Shown: positions 34,760 to 42,244 of the stretch, piece by piece
Layout of the letters: each line of letters begins with the position of its first letter
How positions within the stretch are numbered: the first letter of the stretch is position 1
Source: Bacteroidales bacterium
GTDB taxonomy: Bacteria > Bacteroidota > Bacteroidia > Bacteroidales > P3
Assembly (NCBI GenBank): GCA_017483575.1
Contig: JAFUWF010000021.1
Span: 54,692-118,691, forward strand
Direction of reading: 5' to 3'
DNA: 64,000 nucleotides
Made by a program: the position numbers and the translations under genes
Notes under the pieces: generated by a model
Databases searched by the model: none
Seen by the model: the letters and a program-made list of their open reading frames with translations, nothing else
Told to the model about the DNA's origin: nothing

Positions 34760-37360
34760 TTATTTGCCGGCGGCCTTCAACACCTGCTCTATGACGCCTA
34801 TCTTGTAGCCCGTGCTGTGGTAGAGGATGTGGCCGTCCTTGTCGATGAGGGCCACCAGGGGATAGCTCACGTTGCCACCCAGCTTCGCCGCCTCGCAGAT
34901 GCGCTGCTCCAAAAGGCCTTTCTGGTAGGCGAAGTCGGTATTGGCGAGGTTCCACGAGGTCATGCCGATGGTGGTGGGCCCCACCATGAAGGTCATGCCG
35001 CCCCACTGCTTCATCTCCTTCTGCAGTTGCTTCAATTCCACGACGAGGTGCTTCGAGGGCTCGCTGTAGTCGCCGAGGTTGACGTAGAGCATGCCCTCCT
35101 TGCCGGCATAGTCCCAGAGGGCCACGCCGTCGAAGAGCTCGAGGTCCTTGTCCACCATTCCCAGCTCGTCAGTGCGCGCCAACAAGGGCAGGAGAACGAT
35201 TTCCTTGGTGACCTTCTCGCCAGCCTTCACCTCGAAGAACTCCAGGCGCGAGCGCACGGCGCCGTCGGGGTAGCGGTTGCCGGTGCTTAGGCAGTAGGTG
35301 CCGGGCTCGAGGCTGATGGTGGCGGGGAAGGAGGCCATGCGCGGGTCGTCCTCGAAGTCGAAGGTACGCAGGTCGCCGTTTTCCAGCTTGGCGAGGGTGA
35401 AGTGCGGCCAATAGACAGGCTTGGCGGGTTCCTTGCCGCGGTAGACCAAATTGAGAATTGAGAATTGAGAATTGAGAGTTTTTGCTTCATCGAAACTGAC
35501 TACCGACCACTGGCAACTGGCCACTACGAACACGTAAAGCGTGTTCGTGGCGTTGTCCAGATAGGCGGGCACACCGGCGGCGCGGCAGGCGGCCACGAAG
35601 AAGATGTCGCGGCTGTGGCTGTCGGCGCGGCGCAGCTTGTAGACTCCCACGGGCGAGATGGGGCAGTTGTAGTAGTTGCTCGTGTCGTCAACCGTGATGC
35701 TGTCGACCACCCAACGGCGTATCTCCTCAGCCGTCATGCCCTTGAAGCAGGCGAGCTCCGCGCGGTAGGGACGCACCATCTCGTTGCTGATGCGGGCGGG
35801 GAGGATGCCCTTACGGTAAGCCTCACCCTCGCCGATGGTCCAGTGGGCTTCAAGTACCTCGACCGTGATGTCGCGCATGTCCTTGTCGCTGAAGGTGGCG
35901 AGGTATTCGGCGCAGTCGGGATGTGCTGCGATAAATTTCTCTATTTCGGTCCAGTTGCCCTCACTCTTGCGGACGAAGGGATTGTCGCTGTCGGAGTGGA
36001 AGGTGGCGGTGTAGGCGCCTCGCAGCGAGTCCTCGTAGGCCAGACGGAGGGCGTTGGCGGCGGTCTCCTCCTCGGTGGCCACCACCTTGGGTGTGCCAGC
36101 CACGGGGGGCACCATTTCGAACACTTTTACACACTCCTCCACCACCGCGTTGCGGCGGTCCCCCTCCCCTAGCTTAGGGGAGGAACCAGTTACCAAGGTT
36201 GCACTATTTGACTGCTCCCCTAAGTTAGGGGAGCTGGCAGCCGCAAGGCTGACTGAGGAGTGTGTCATGCACAACGTCAGCGTGCTGTCCTGGCGCACGT
36301 CAAGTTTCTCGAAAGCGAAGTGCTCGCCATCGGTCACCCAGATTAACAAATCGCCCATGCCGGTGGTCAGCGAAGCCTTGCCCTCGGCATCCGTGGTCTG
36401 CGTGCTGAGGGTGTAGTATTCGGCATAGTTGTAAAGTTTGAACTTGACTTGTGCACCACTGAGAGGTGCACCACTCTCATCCTGCACGGTGACGGTGACG
36501 CGGCGCGTGGGGGCATAGTGGCTCAGCAGGTTCAGCTCGGAATACAATCCCGTGCGTTTCACCACCTCCTCGTTGCCCTTGTATTTGCCAAAGGCCTTCG
36601 AGTGTACCATCATGCAGCGCGTGCTCGGCACCGAGAACCAGCCCATATCCAGCCGCGGGTCGGGCTCGCAGGCGCCGAGGAATTTCCATTCCCCTCCTAC
36701 GTAGACCTCCACCCACGCGTGGTTGTCGTCGCAATGCGCCCATCGCGGCGTGTAACATTGCCTTGCAGGTATTCCCACCGACCGCAGCGCCGTAACAGTA
36801 AAAGTGCTCTCCTCGCCGCAGCGGCCGAGCGACGTGCGCATGGTGGCCAGCGGGGCCGACGTGCGGCCGTCCGAGGCGCGGTAGGCCACATGCTCGTGGC
36901 ACCAGTGGTTCACCTCCAGCGCGGCCTCCTCCATGGTCATCCCCCCTACCCTATCCTTCAGCGCGCGGTAGAAAACCATGCGGGCGGTGTCGAGGTTCTC
37001 GTTGTTCACGCGGTAGACGAGCACGAAGTGGCGGAACTCGTCCTCCGGCACCTCCTTGCCCCACGGCATCTCCTCGCGGGCCTTGAAGGCGTAGCGCACC
37101 TGCTGCAGGAAGAACTCGGGCGTGTAGTCTGCCAAGTCCGAAAGCGGCATGTAGGCATAGAGGAACTCCATGGCCTCTCTTTCGGCCTGACACAGGGTGT
37201 CAAGCCTTAATTGAGAATTGAGAATTGAGAATTGAGAATTTCTCGCCTCAAAGTCGGCATGTACTTCGTTCCGATAATCCTTGTCGGTGATGAAATGCGG
37301 GTCACGGTGGCAGGCTGCGAGGGTCAACGCCGCAGCGAGCACAAGTAGTATCTTCTTCAT
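34760..37360 (-). CDS. Transglutaminase-like lipoprotein with repeat-derived insertions
   Basis: The 866-residue protein has a lipobox signal (MKKILLVLAAALTLAAC). A transglutaminase-like core follows, with Cys181 (LGRCGEEST), His214 (DDNHAWVEV) and an acidic residue in ACEPDPRLD (231-238). Next come a carboxypeptidase-regulatory/Ig-like segment (VTVQDESGAPLSGAQVKFKL), a second degenerate transglutaminase-like region (FFVAACRAAGVPAYLDNATN) and a thioredoxin-like C-terminus (YPLVALIDKDGHILYHSTG) lacking the CxxC pair. Three stretches are translated repeats: NSQFSILNSQ near residue 41, SSPNLGEQ ... GEGDRRNAVVEE near 380-420, and ASCQWSVVSFDEAKTLNSQF further on. It overlaps cutC by 4 bases. Substrate unknown. 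Confidence 0.85.
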   Translation of the reverse strand: MKKILLVLAAALTLAACHRDPHFITDKDYRNEVHADFEARNSQFSILNSQLRLDTLCQAEREAMEFLYAYMPLSDLADYTPEFFLQQVRYAFKAREEMPWGKEVPEDEFRHFVLVYRVNNENLDTARMVFYRALKDRVGGMTMEEAALEVNHWCHEHVAYRASDGRTSAPLATMRTSLGRCGEESTFTVTALRSVGIPARQCYTPRWAHCDDNHAWVEVYVGGEWKFLGACEPDPRLDMGWFSVPSTRCMMVHSKAFGKYKGNEEVVKRTGLYSELNLLSHYAPTRRVTVTVQDESGAPLSGAQVKFKLYNYAEYYTLSTQTTDAEGKASLTTGMGDLLIWVTDGEHFAFEKLDVRQDSTLTLCMTHSSVSLAAASSPNLGEQSNSATLVTGSSPKLGEGDRRNAVVEECVKVFEMVPPVAGTPKVVATEEETAANALRLAYEDSLRGAYTATFHSDSDNPFVRKSEGNWTEIEKFIAAHPDCAEYLATFSDKDMRDITVEVLEAHWTIGEGEAYRKGILPARISNEMVRPYRAELACFKGMTAEEIRRWVVDSITVDDTSNYYNCPISPVGVYKLRRADSHSRDIFFVAACRAAGVPAYLDNATNTLYVFVVASCQWSVVSFDEAKTLNSQFSILNLVYRGKEPAKPVYWPHFTLAKLENGDLRTFDFEDDPRMASFPATISLEPGTYCLSTGNRYPDGAVRSRLEFFEVKAGEKVTKEIVLLPLLARTDELGMVDKDLELFDGVALWDYAGKEGMLYVNLGDYSEPSKHLVVELKQLQKEMKQWGGMTFMVGPTTIGMTSWNLANTDFAYQKGLLEQRICEAAKLGGNVSYPLVALIDKDGHILYHSTGYKIGVIEQVLKAAGK
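35448..35525. repeat. In-frame 7-mer arrays (AATTGAG and CCACTGG-like)
   Basis: AATTGAG recurs about five times (35448-35482) and is followed by an ACCACTGGCAACTGGCCAC-type array, both within the transglutaminase-like gene. Because the unit is 7 bases, three units make one 7-residue peptide period (NSQFSIL). Confidence 0.88.
36131..36272. repeat. In-frame palindromic mobile-like element, full copy B
   Basis: It has the same architecture as 10027-10176: left end ACTCCTCCACCACCGC, two CTCCCCTAAGTTAGGGGAG-type palindromes and right end GCTGACTGAGGAGTGTGT. The spacer between the ends differs in sequence. It is read in the same frame as the other copies (SSPNLGEQ, SSPKLGEGDRR). Confidence 0.88.
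37208..37242. repeat. In-frame AATTGAG tandem array
   Basis: About five 7-base AATTGAG units lie near the 5' end of the transglutaminase-like gene and encode NSQFSILNSQ. The same unit occurs at 35448-35482 in the same gene. Confidence 0.9.
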
Positions 37361-38037
37361 AATGTAAGTGTTTGGTCAATCAATTGTCTCACACTGGCGG
37401 CATCGGTGACGAAGGTGCCGTCGGCAAGGGTCTTTTTGCAGCTGCCATGCACTTCGCGGACACCTGTCTCTGCCACCAGCTGGCGCACGTTGCCAGGCGT
37501 GACGCCGCTGCCGGCGAGTATCTTCACCCCGGTGACACCCACCAGGTCGCGGATGACACCGGCGCCCTCGAGGGCCGTATAGCGCTGGCCGGAGGTCAGC
37601 AAACGGTCGCAACGCGCCGCAGCAACGGCCCACAAGGCCTCCACAGGATCCTGCTGCGCCTCGTCGAAAGCACGGTGGAACGTCACCTCCATGGGCGCGG
37701 CCAACTGCACCAACCGGCGCGTCACCTCCACCTCCACCTTGCCATCCTCGGTCAACAGACCCAGCACCACGGCGGCGGCGCCAAGCTCCTTGCACCGCTT
37801 GACGGTGGCTATCATCTCCATCTGTTCAAACTCCGAATAGCAGAAGTTGCCCGCCCGGGGACGGACGAGCACATGGGTGCGCAAACCGAGGCGGCGGGTG
37901 CAGTAAGCGATGTCCTCATCGCTGGGAGTGAGCCCGCCGCATTCCAGGTCGCGGCAAAGCTCTATACGGTCGGCACAGCCATCTTTGGCGGCCACGGCCG
38001 ACGCTATCGAATTACAACAAATCTCTACATCAATCAT
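37357..38037 (-). CDS. cutC: CutC family protein
   Basis: CutC is a cytosolic TIM-barrel protein named for copper homeostasis; its biochemical role is unsettled. The start MIDVEICCNSIASAVAAKDG at 38037 is preferred because the -7 promoter box lies just upstream of it. Conserved features include ADRIELCRDLECGGLTPS, VLVRPRAGNFCYSE, VTFHRAFD and RLLTSGQRYTALEG. Length (226 residues) is slightly short but normal. It overlaps the transglutaminase-like gene by 4 bases. Confidence 0.93.
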   Translation of the reverse strand: MIDVEICCNSIASAVAAKDGCADRIELCRDLECGGLTPSDEDIAYCTRRLGLRTHVLVRPRAGNFCYSEFEQMEMIATVKRCKELGAAAVVLGLLTEDGKVEVEVTRRLVQLAAPMEVTFHRAFDEAQQDPVEALWAVAAARCDRLLTSGQRYTALEGAGVIRDLVGVTGVKILAGSGVTPGNVRQLVAETGVREVHGSCKKTLADGTFVTDAASVRQLIDQTLTL

Positions 38038-38041
38038 GCTG

Positions 38042-38049
38042 CAAAAATA
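38042..38049 (-). promoter_or_regulatory. -7 box of cutC, very close to the start codon
   Basis: TATTTTTG on the minus strand ends 4 bases before the cutC ATG, so transcription would begin at or within a few bases of the ATG. A clear -33 box at the usual distance was not found. Confidence 0.5.
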
Positions 38050-38102
38050 CAACTTTTTTCCCAATTGAAGAAAAAAAACAATGAACAGGCAGGCAAAAAA
38101 CA

Positions 38103-38275
38103 GGGGTCAAACAGGTGTTTTATTCGACTGTTCTTATATAGTATGCATATAGTATACATATACTTCTCATATAGTATTTATACACGGTATATGAATACTA
38201 TATGAGAAGTATATGTATACTATATGCATACTATATGACAAGGGGCGAATTTAGTGGCTGTTTGACAGGGGTTTG
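38103..38275 (+). repeat. Palindromic dispersed element, copy 2
   Basis: The 43-bp arms at 38136-38178 and 38194-38236 are perfectly complementary. Relative to copy 1 the arm has GTATGC instead of GTATAC, and the opposite arm carries the matching GCATAC, so pairing is kept. Outer flanks TCAAACAG (about 38108) and CTGTTTGA (about 38258) form an outer inverted repeat. It occupies the 328-base divergent region between cutC and the flavodiiron gene, in which I see no other gene. Confidence 0.92.
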
Positions 38276-38365
38276 GAACGACAATGGGGAGCGGAAGTTT
38301 TTTTTCGGTTGGGACATACTATACGGTTGGCTTTTGCGTTATTTCGGGAAAGATTTCTAAGAAAT

Positions 38366-39562
38366 ATGCAGAATATACAACACATTGCAAACGACCTGAT
38401 CTATGTTGGCGCCAGCGATCGCCGTCTGGCCTTGTTCGAAAATGTATACCCTATCCCGCGCGGAGTGAGCTACAACAGCTACGTGCTGCTGGACGAGAAG
38501 ACCGTGCTTTTTGACACCACCGACGCGAGCGTGGCTTCGCAGTTCTTCGAGAACGTGGCCGCCGCCCTCGCGGGCCGCAAGCTGGACTATGTGGTGGTGC
38601 ACCACATGGAGCCCGACCACGCCGCCACGCTGATGGACCTCCTGCTGCGTTACCCCGAGGCCACGGTGGTGACCACCGCCAAGGCCACCCAGATGATGGA
38701 GCAGTTCTTTGGAGCGCCGGCGTCCCGCCGGCAGACGGTCAAGGAGGGCGACACCCTCTGCACCGGCGCGCACACCCTCGTCTTCACCATGGCTCCCATG
38801 GTGCACTGGCCGGAGGTGATGATGACCTACGATGCGACCAGCAAGACCCTCTTCTCCGCCGATGCTTTCGGCACCTTCGGCGCCCTGAGCGGCAACCTCT
38901 TCGCCGACGAAATGGACTTCGAACACGAGTGGCTCAGCGACGCACGCCGCTACTATATCAACATCGTGGGCAAGTACGGTCTGCAGGTGCAGAATGTGCT
39001 GAAGAAGGCCGCCGCGCTTGACATCCAGATGATTTGCCCGCTGCACGGACCTGTGTGGCGCGAGAACCTGGGCTGGTTTATTGAGAAACACGATATTTGG
39101 AGCAAGTATGAGCCAGAGGACAAGGCGGTTGTCATCATCTATGGCAGCATCTACGGCCACACCGAAGCCGCCGCCCTGCGCCTGGGCACCCTGCTCAGCG
39201 AGCGTGGCGTGCGTGGCCTCAAGGCCTACGATGCCAGCCATACCCACGCCAGCAAGCTGGTGGCGGAGTGCTTCCGTGCCAGCCACATTGTCCTGGCCTC
39301 CAGCACCTACAACAACGGCCTCTTCACGCCCATCGAGGGCCTTCTGGCCGACCTCAAGGCCCATGCCTGGCAGCGGCGCACCGTTGCCCTCATCGAGAAT
39401 GGCAGCTGGGCTCCGCAGGCCGCCAAGCTGATGCGCGCCGAGCTGGAGCAGATGAAGGACATCGCCATTGTCGGTGACACCCTTAGCCTCAAGAGCGCCC
39501 TGCAGCCCTCGCAGGAGGAGCAGCTCGCCGCCCTGGCCGACACCCTCGTTGCCACTCTATAA
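38366..39562 (+). CDS. fprA: FprA-type flavodiiron protein (O2/NO reductase)
   Basis: This cytosolic enzyme reduces O2 to water, or NO to N2O, with electrons from a rubredoxin-type donor. The 398-residue protein has the diiron beta-lactamase-like domain with ligands His80, Glu82 and Asp84 (HHMEPDH), His147, Asp166 and His227. A C-terminal flavodoxin domain follows (VVIIYGSIYGHTEAAALRLG, ASSTYNNGLFTPIEGLL). ATG at 38366 begins MQNIQHIANDLIYVG; an upstream in-frame ATG would lie in a region without coding character. A flavin reductase-rubredoxin gene follows 27 bases later and is its likely electron donor. Confidence 0.94.
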   Translation: MQNIQHIANDLIYVGASDRRLALFENVYPIPRGVSYNSYVLLDEKTVLFDTTDASVASQFFENVAAALAGRKLDYVVVHHMEPDHAATLMDLLLRYPEATVVTTAKATQMMEQFFGAPASRRQTVKEGDTLCTGAHTLVFTMAPMVHWPEVMMTYDATSKTLFSADAFGTFGALSGNLFADEMDFEHEWLSDARRYYINIVGKYGLQVQNVLKKAAALDIQMICPLHGPVWRENLGWFIEKHDIWSKYEPEDKAVVIIYGSIYGHTEAAALRLGTLLSERGVRGLKAYDASHTHASKLVAECFRASHIVLASSTYNNGLFTPIEGLLADLKAHAWQRRTVALIENGSWAPQAAKLMRAELEQMKDIAIVGDTLSLKSALQPSQEEQLAALADTLVATL

Positions 39563-39589
39563 CCCAACCTATAACCCATAACCCTTCAC

Positions 39590-40240
39590 ATGATCGACAA
39601 CAAGACCCTCTTCCACATCAGCTACGGCCTCTTCGTCCTCGTGGCGCGCCAGGGCGAGAAGGACAACGCCTGCATCATCAACGTGGCGCAGCAGGTGACC
39701 AACGACCCGCTGCAGCTGATGATATGCGTCAACAAGCAGAACCTGACACACGACATGGTGCTGCGCACGCTGAAGTTCAATCTCTGCCCGCTCTCGGAGG
39801 AGGCCACCATGAAGCCCTTTCAGCACTTCGGTTTCCAGAGCGGCCGCGAGGTGGACAAGTTCGCCGAATGCCGGCAGGAGCTCCGCACCGACAACGGCCT
39901 GCTGTACCTTCCCAAGTTCATCAACGCCGTGATTTCCTGCGTCGTCACCAAAAGCATCGACCTCGGCACCCACACCATGTTCATCGCCCGCGTCATGGAA
40001 GCCCGCCAGCTCTCCGCCAGCCCCTCGATTACCTACGCCTACTACCAGCAGCACATCAAGCCAGGTCCGAGGTTGGAGGTAGGAGGTCAGAACAATTCCG
40101 ACCTCAAACCTCATACCTCCGACATGAAAAAGTGGGTCTGCGAAGTCTGCGGCTACGTCTACGAAGGCGACGAGTTGCCCGACGACTTCATCTGCCCCTG
40201 GTGCAAACACGGCAAGAGCGACTTCAAGCTGATGGAATGA
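39590..40240 (+). CDS. Flavin reductase-rubredoxin fusion (Hrb-like)
   Basis: The 216-residue protein joins an FMN-binding flavin-reductase domain (residues 1-~155; [40 protein letters not shown]) to a C-terminal rubredoxin ([11 protein letters not shown] ... [11 protein letters not shown]). Such proteins (high-molecular-weight rubredoxin) pass NAD(P)H electrons to FprA, the adjacent gene. The linker [20 protein letters not shown] is encoded by a GAGGTTGGAGGTAGGAGGTC-like tandem array. Confidence 0.92.
   Translation: MIDNKTLFHISYGLFVLVARQGEKDNACIINVAQQVTNDPLQLMICVNKQNLTHDMVLRTLKFNLCPLSEEATMKPFQHFGFQSGREVDKFAECRQELRTDNGLLYLPKFINAVISCVVTKSIDLGTHTMFIARVMEARQLSASPSITYAYYQQHIKPGPRLEVGGQNNSDLKPHTSDMKKWVCEVCGYVYEGDELPDDFICPWCKHGKSDFKLME
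40066..40128. repeat. In-frame GGAGGT-type short array in the flavin reductase-rubredoxin linker
   Basis: GAGGTTGGAGGTAGGAGGTC, then TCAAACCTCATACCTCCGAC. The same word family, reverse-complemented, occurs inside rnpA at 63200-63226. Confidence 0.75.
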
Positions 40241-40259
40241 CCATTCAAACGGTTACAAA

Positions 40260-40292
40260 TTTGTACCGGTTTGAAAAAAATATGTATTTTTG
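40260..40292 (+). promoter_or_regulatory. Strong promoter of the candidate ncRNA
   Basis: TTTG (40260-40263) and TATTTTTG (40285-40292) are 21 bases apart, near-consensus for Bacteroidota. No start codon with coding potential follows. Confidence 0.72.
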
Positions 40293-40298
40293 CAACGA

Positions 40299-40522
40299 AT
40301 TTTGATATAAATAATAAGACATAAAGAAGTAGATACAAGATTATTATAAACCAAGCGTTTGCTATTTGTTCTGACCACACTGAAACGTAGGAAATTTCAA
40401 AATGGTTCTTTTGAGGAAGACAAATGTGCAGATGCTCGCGTAGAAAGCGAGCATTTTGTCCATCCTCAAAAGGTAATTCCTACGACCGCAGTGTGGAGAC
40501 GAGATTGCTCGCCTCTTTTTTT
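40299..40522 (+). ncRNA. Long-hairpin noncoding RNA candidate with 6S-like architecture
   Basis: The transcript would run about 220 bases from the consensus promoter to an intrinsic terminator. Nested complementary pairs form one interrupted rod: CCACACTG (40375) with CAGTGTGG (40489); CGTAGGAAATT (40386) with AATTCCTACG (40475); TTTTGAGGA (40409) with TCCTCAAAA (40463); GACAAA with TTTTGTC; and GCTCGC (40434) with GCGAGC (40447). An asymmetric internal loop lies between the second and third stems. The long rod with a bubble resembles 6S RNA or the Bacteroidales-1 class, but I cannot assign a family by sequence. No ORF here looks coding. Confidence 0.62.
40496..40522 (+). terminator. Terminator of the ncRNA candidate
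   Basis: GAGACGAG and CTCGCCTC pair with one mismatch around a 4-base loop and are followed by seven T. Directly downstream (40525-40547) is a sequence complementary to the 3' strand of the main rod. Confidence 0.75.
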
Positions 40523-40581
40523 GTTGCGGTCGTCGGAATGTTGAGGAATCGGTAGCATTGCGCTAAAAAACATTTAGCAAA

Positions 40582-41376
40582 ATGCAAAAGAGACACACTG
40601 ACAGGGCTCTTTATTTTAGAGAGTTGACCAACACATCTCGGGATTTCTATCTCGATTTTGTGAGAAGTGAGAAACAATTGTCGCCGGAAACCAGAGTGCT
40701 TGAGATCGGTTGTGGCGAAGGAGGAAATCTACTACCATTTGCAGAGATAGGCTGCAAGGTCACGGGGATTGACATTGATGGTACAAGAATCGACAATGCA
40801 ATTCGATTCTTTTCCGATGCTGGATGTAATGGTACGTTTACCGTTTCTGATTTTAAGGCTGTAAGCATTCCTCAAGATGAGGACCAGAAGTTTGATGTTG
40901 TTTTGCTGCATGATGTGATTGAACATATCGAGCCCGAAATGAAGAATTCGTTTCTTACGCACGCTGCGCATTTCATGAAACAAGATGCTATTCTTTTTGT
41001 TGGGTTCCCTGCATGGCAGATGCCTTTTGGGGGACACCAGCAAATATGCCATTGCTGGGTTTCGAAGATTCCATTTATACATTTACTCCCCGTTAGTTTG
41101 TATCGTTGGCTGCTTAAAAAAGCTGGTGAGACAGATGGAACTATCAAGGAACTTCTTAGTATAAAACGGTCAAAAATGCCAGTGGAAAGATTTGAACGTC
41201 TGGTGAGAGCATGTGGTATGCAGCGGAATAGGCGGATTCTTTGGCTGATAAATCCTCATTACAGGCAGAAATTCGGGCTGCAACCACATCGAATCGTATG
41301 CCCATTTGATAGAATTCCCTGGTTGAGAAACTTCTACTCCACGTCGGTATGGTACATATTAAAAGTAAATCAATAG
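40582..41376 (+). CDS. Class I SAM-dependent methyltransferase
   Basis: The 264-residue protein has the Rossmann SAM motif VLEIGCGEGGNLLPFAEIGC (about residues 39-58), the acidic GIDIDG end of strand 2 and FDVVLLHDVIEHIEPE. The C-terminal third is unlike common families. The substrate is unknown; small-molecule or polysaccharide methylation is possible. The gene is clearly more AT-rich than the surrounding core genes and follows the ncRNA candidate by about 60 bases, suggesting an acquired segment. Confidence 0.85.
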   Translation: MQKRHTDRALYFRELTNTSRDFYLDFVRSEKQLSPETRVLEIGCGEGGNLLPFAEIGCKVTGIDIDGTRIDNAIRFFSDAGCNGTFTVSDFKAVSIPQDEDQKFDVVLLHDVIEHIEPEMKNSFLTHAAHFMKQDAILFVGFPAWQMPFGGHQQICHCWVSKIPFIHLLPVSLYRWLLKKAGETDGTIKELLSIKRSKMPVERFERLVRACGMQRNRRILWLINPHYRQKFGLQPHRIVCPFDRIPWLRNFYSTSVWYILKVNQ

Positions 41377-41460
41377 CATTGTACATTTCACAGTATGGTC
41401 GCCATATTGGCATCATGGACCGGGGAGTAAGTCTATCATAGTTTCGGCAAACGTGAGCAA

Positions 41461-41488
41461 CCGGGAGGCCGCAATTGCGGCCTCCCGG
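41461..41488. terminator. Perfect 28-bp GC-rich palindrome after the methyltransferase gene
   Basis: CCGGGAGGCCGCAA and its exact complement form a hairpin with 14-bp arms, 84 bases after the stop codon. It is not followed by a clear T-run but by a small TTTGTC/GACAAA hairpin. It may act as a terminator or processing barrier. Confidence 0.6.
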
Positions 41489-41564
41489 CTGCTGTTTGTC
41501 CGACAAAAAGAAAAAAACATGCCGTCATGCAATAAAAACAAAAATGGTGCGTTATTGCCATTGT

Positions 41565-41786
41565 ATGGCAAAAGAAACTATAGATATTATCGAGTACACC
41601 ATAGCGCTTATCAATGAGTTTGCAGACAAGTACGGTCTTTCTGAGGCTGCATCGTTCAAGTACATTGACGACCATAATGGCCTGAGATTGATAGAAGACC
41701 ACTATGGAATCATGCACACACTTTCTTTTGCCGATGGCGTGGAAGGAATGGCTTCTTATTGTCGCAGGCAAGGAGGTACGATATGA
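41565..41786 (+). CDS. DUF3791-type small protein, probable antitoxin partner
   Basis: The start MAKETIDIIEYTIALINEFA at 41565 gives a 73-residue protein containing the family pattern ... YIDDHNGLRLIEDHYGIMHT then LSFADGVEGM. ATG at 41544 is an alternative start. DUF3791 proteins regularly precede DUF3990 proteins. The stop overlaps the DUF3990 start as ATGA, and AGGAGG sits just before that start. A role as antitoxin or chaperone of the next gene is inferred from this coupling. Confidence 0.75.
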   Translation: MAKETIDIIEYTIALINEFADKYGLSEAASFKYIDDHNGLRLIEDHYGIMHTLSFADGVEGMASYCRRQGGTI

Positions 41787-42244
41787 TTCTATTTCATGGT
41801 TCGACAGTACCTATCGAGAAGGTTGACCTCTCGAAGTCCAGACCCAACAAGGATTTCGGACGCGCTTTCTATTTGTCGGACAATGAGCAGCAGGCCATAG
41901 CCATGGCAGGATTCAAAGCCTTGACTGTTGGCGGTATCCGGGTGGTTACGTCGTTTGCATTTGAAGACGATGGTACATTGAATATTAAACGTTTCGATGC
42001 ATATACCGAGGATTGGGCTGACTTTGTGTTCAACAATCGCGATGAGCGGCAAAACTATAGCCATCCGTATGACATTGTGTATGGGCCGATAGCGAATGAC
42101 ACCGTGGGGGTTCAGATTCGTGACCTGCGAGAACGCAAAATCTCGCTACAAACATTTCTCGAGAATCTTAGATACCACAAAGGGATAACCTTCCAATACG
42201 CGTTTTGCTCGCCTTTGGCCATATCAAAACTAATAAAACTATGA
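41783..42244 (+). CDS. DUF3990 protein, ADP-ribosyltransferase-like putative toxin
   Basis: The start MILFHGSTVPIEKVDLSKSR at 41783 is preceded by AGGAGG, a rare clear ribosome-binding site for this order. The 153-residue protein has the ART-like pattern LFHGST ... DFGRAFYLSDNEQQAIAMA and later YDIVYGPIANDTVG, as in DUF3990 families of the ADP-ribosyl clan. It sits between two small genes with 4-base overlaps on both sides. NAD-dependent modification of a cell target is a reasonable prediction, unproven. Confidence 0.78.
   Translation: MILFHGSTVPIEKVDLSKSRPNKDFGRAFYLSDNEQQAIAMAGFKALTVGGIRVVTSFAFEDDGTLNIKRFDAYTEDWADFVFNNRDERQNYSHPYDIVYGPIANDTVGVQIRDLRERKISLQTFLENLRYHKGITFQYAFCSPLAISKLIKL

Noticed and set aside
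41461-41488. Recombinase site (perfect 28-bp palindrome)
   Set aside because: It is a single copy with no integrase nearby and fits a terminator-type hairpin after the methyltransferase gene.
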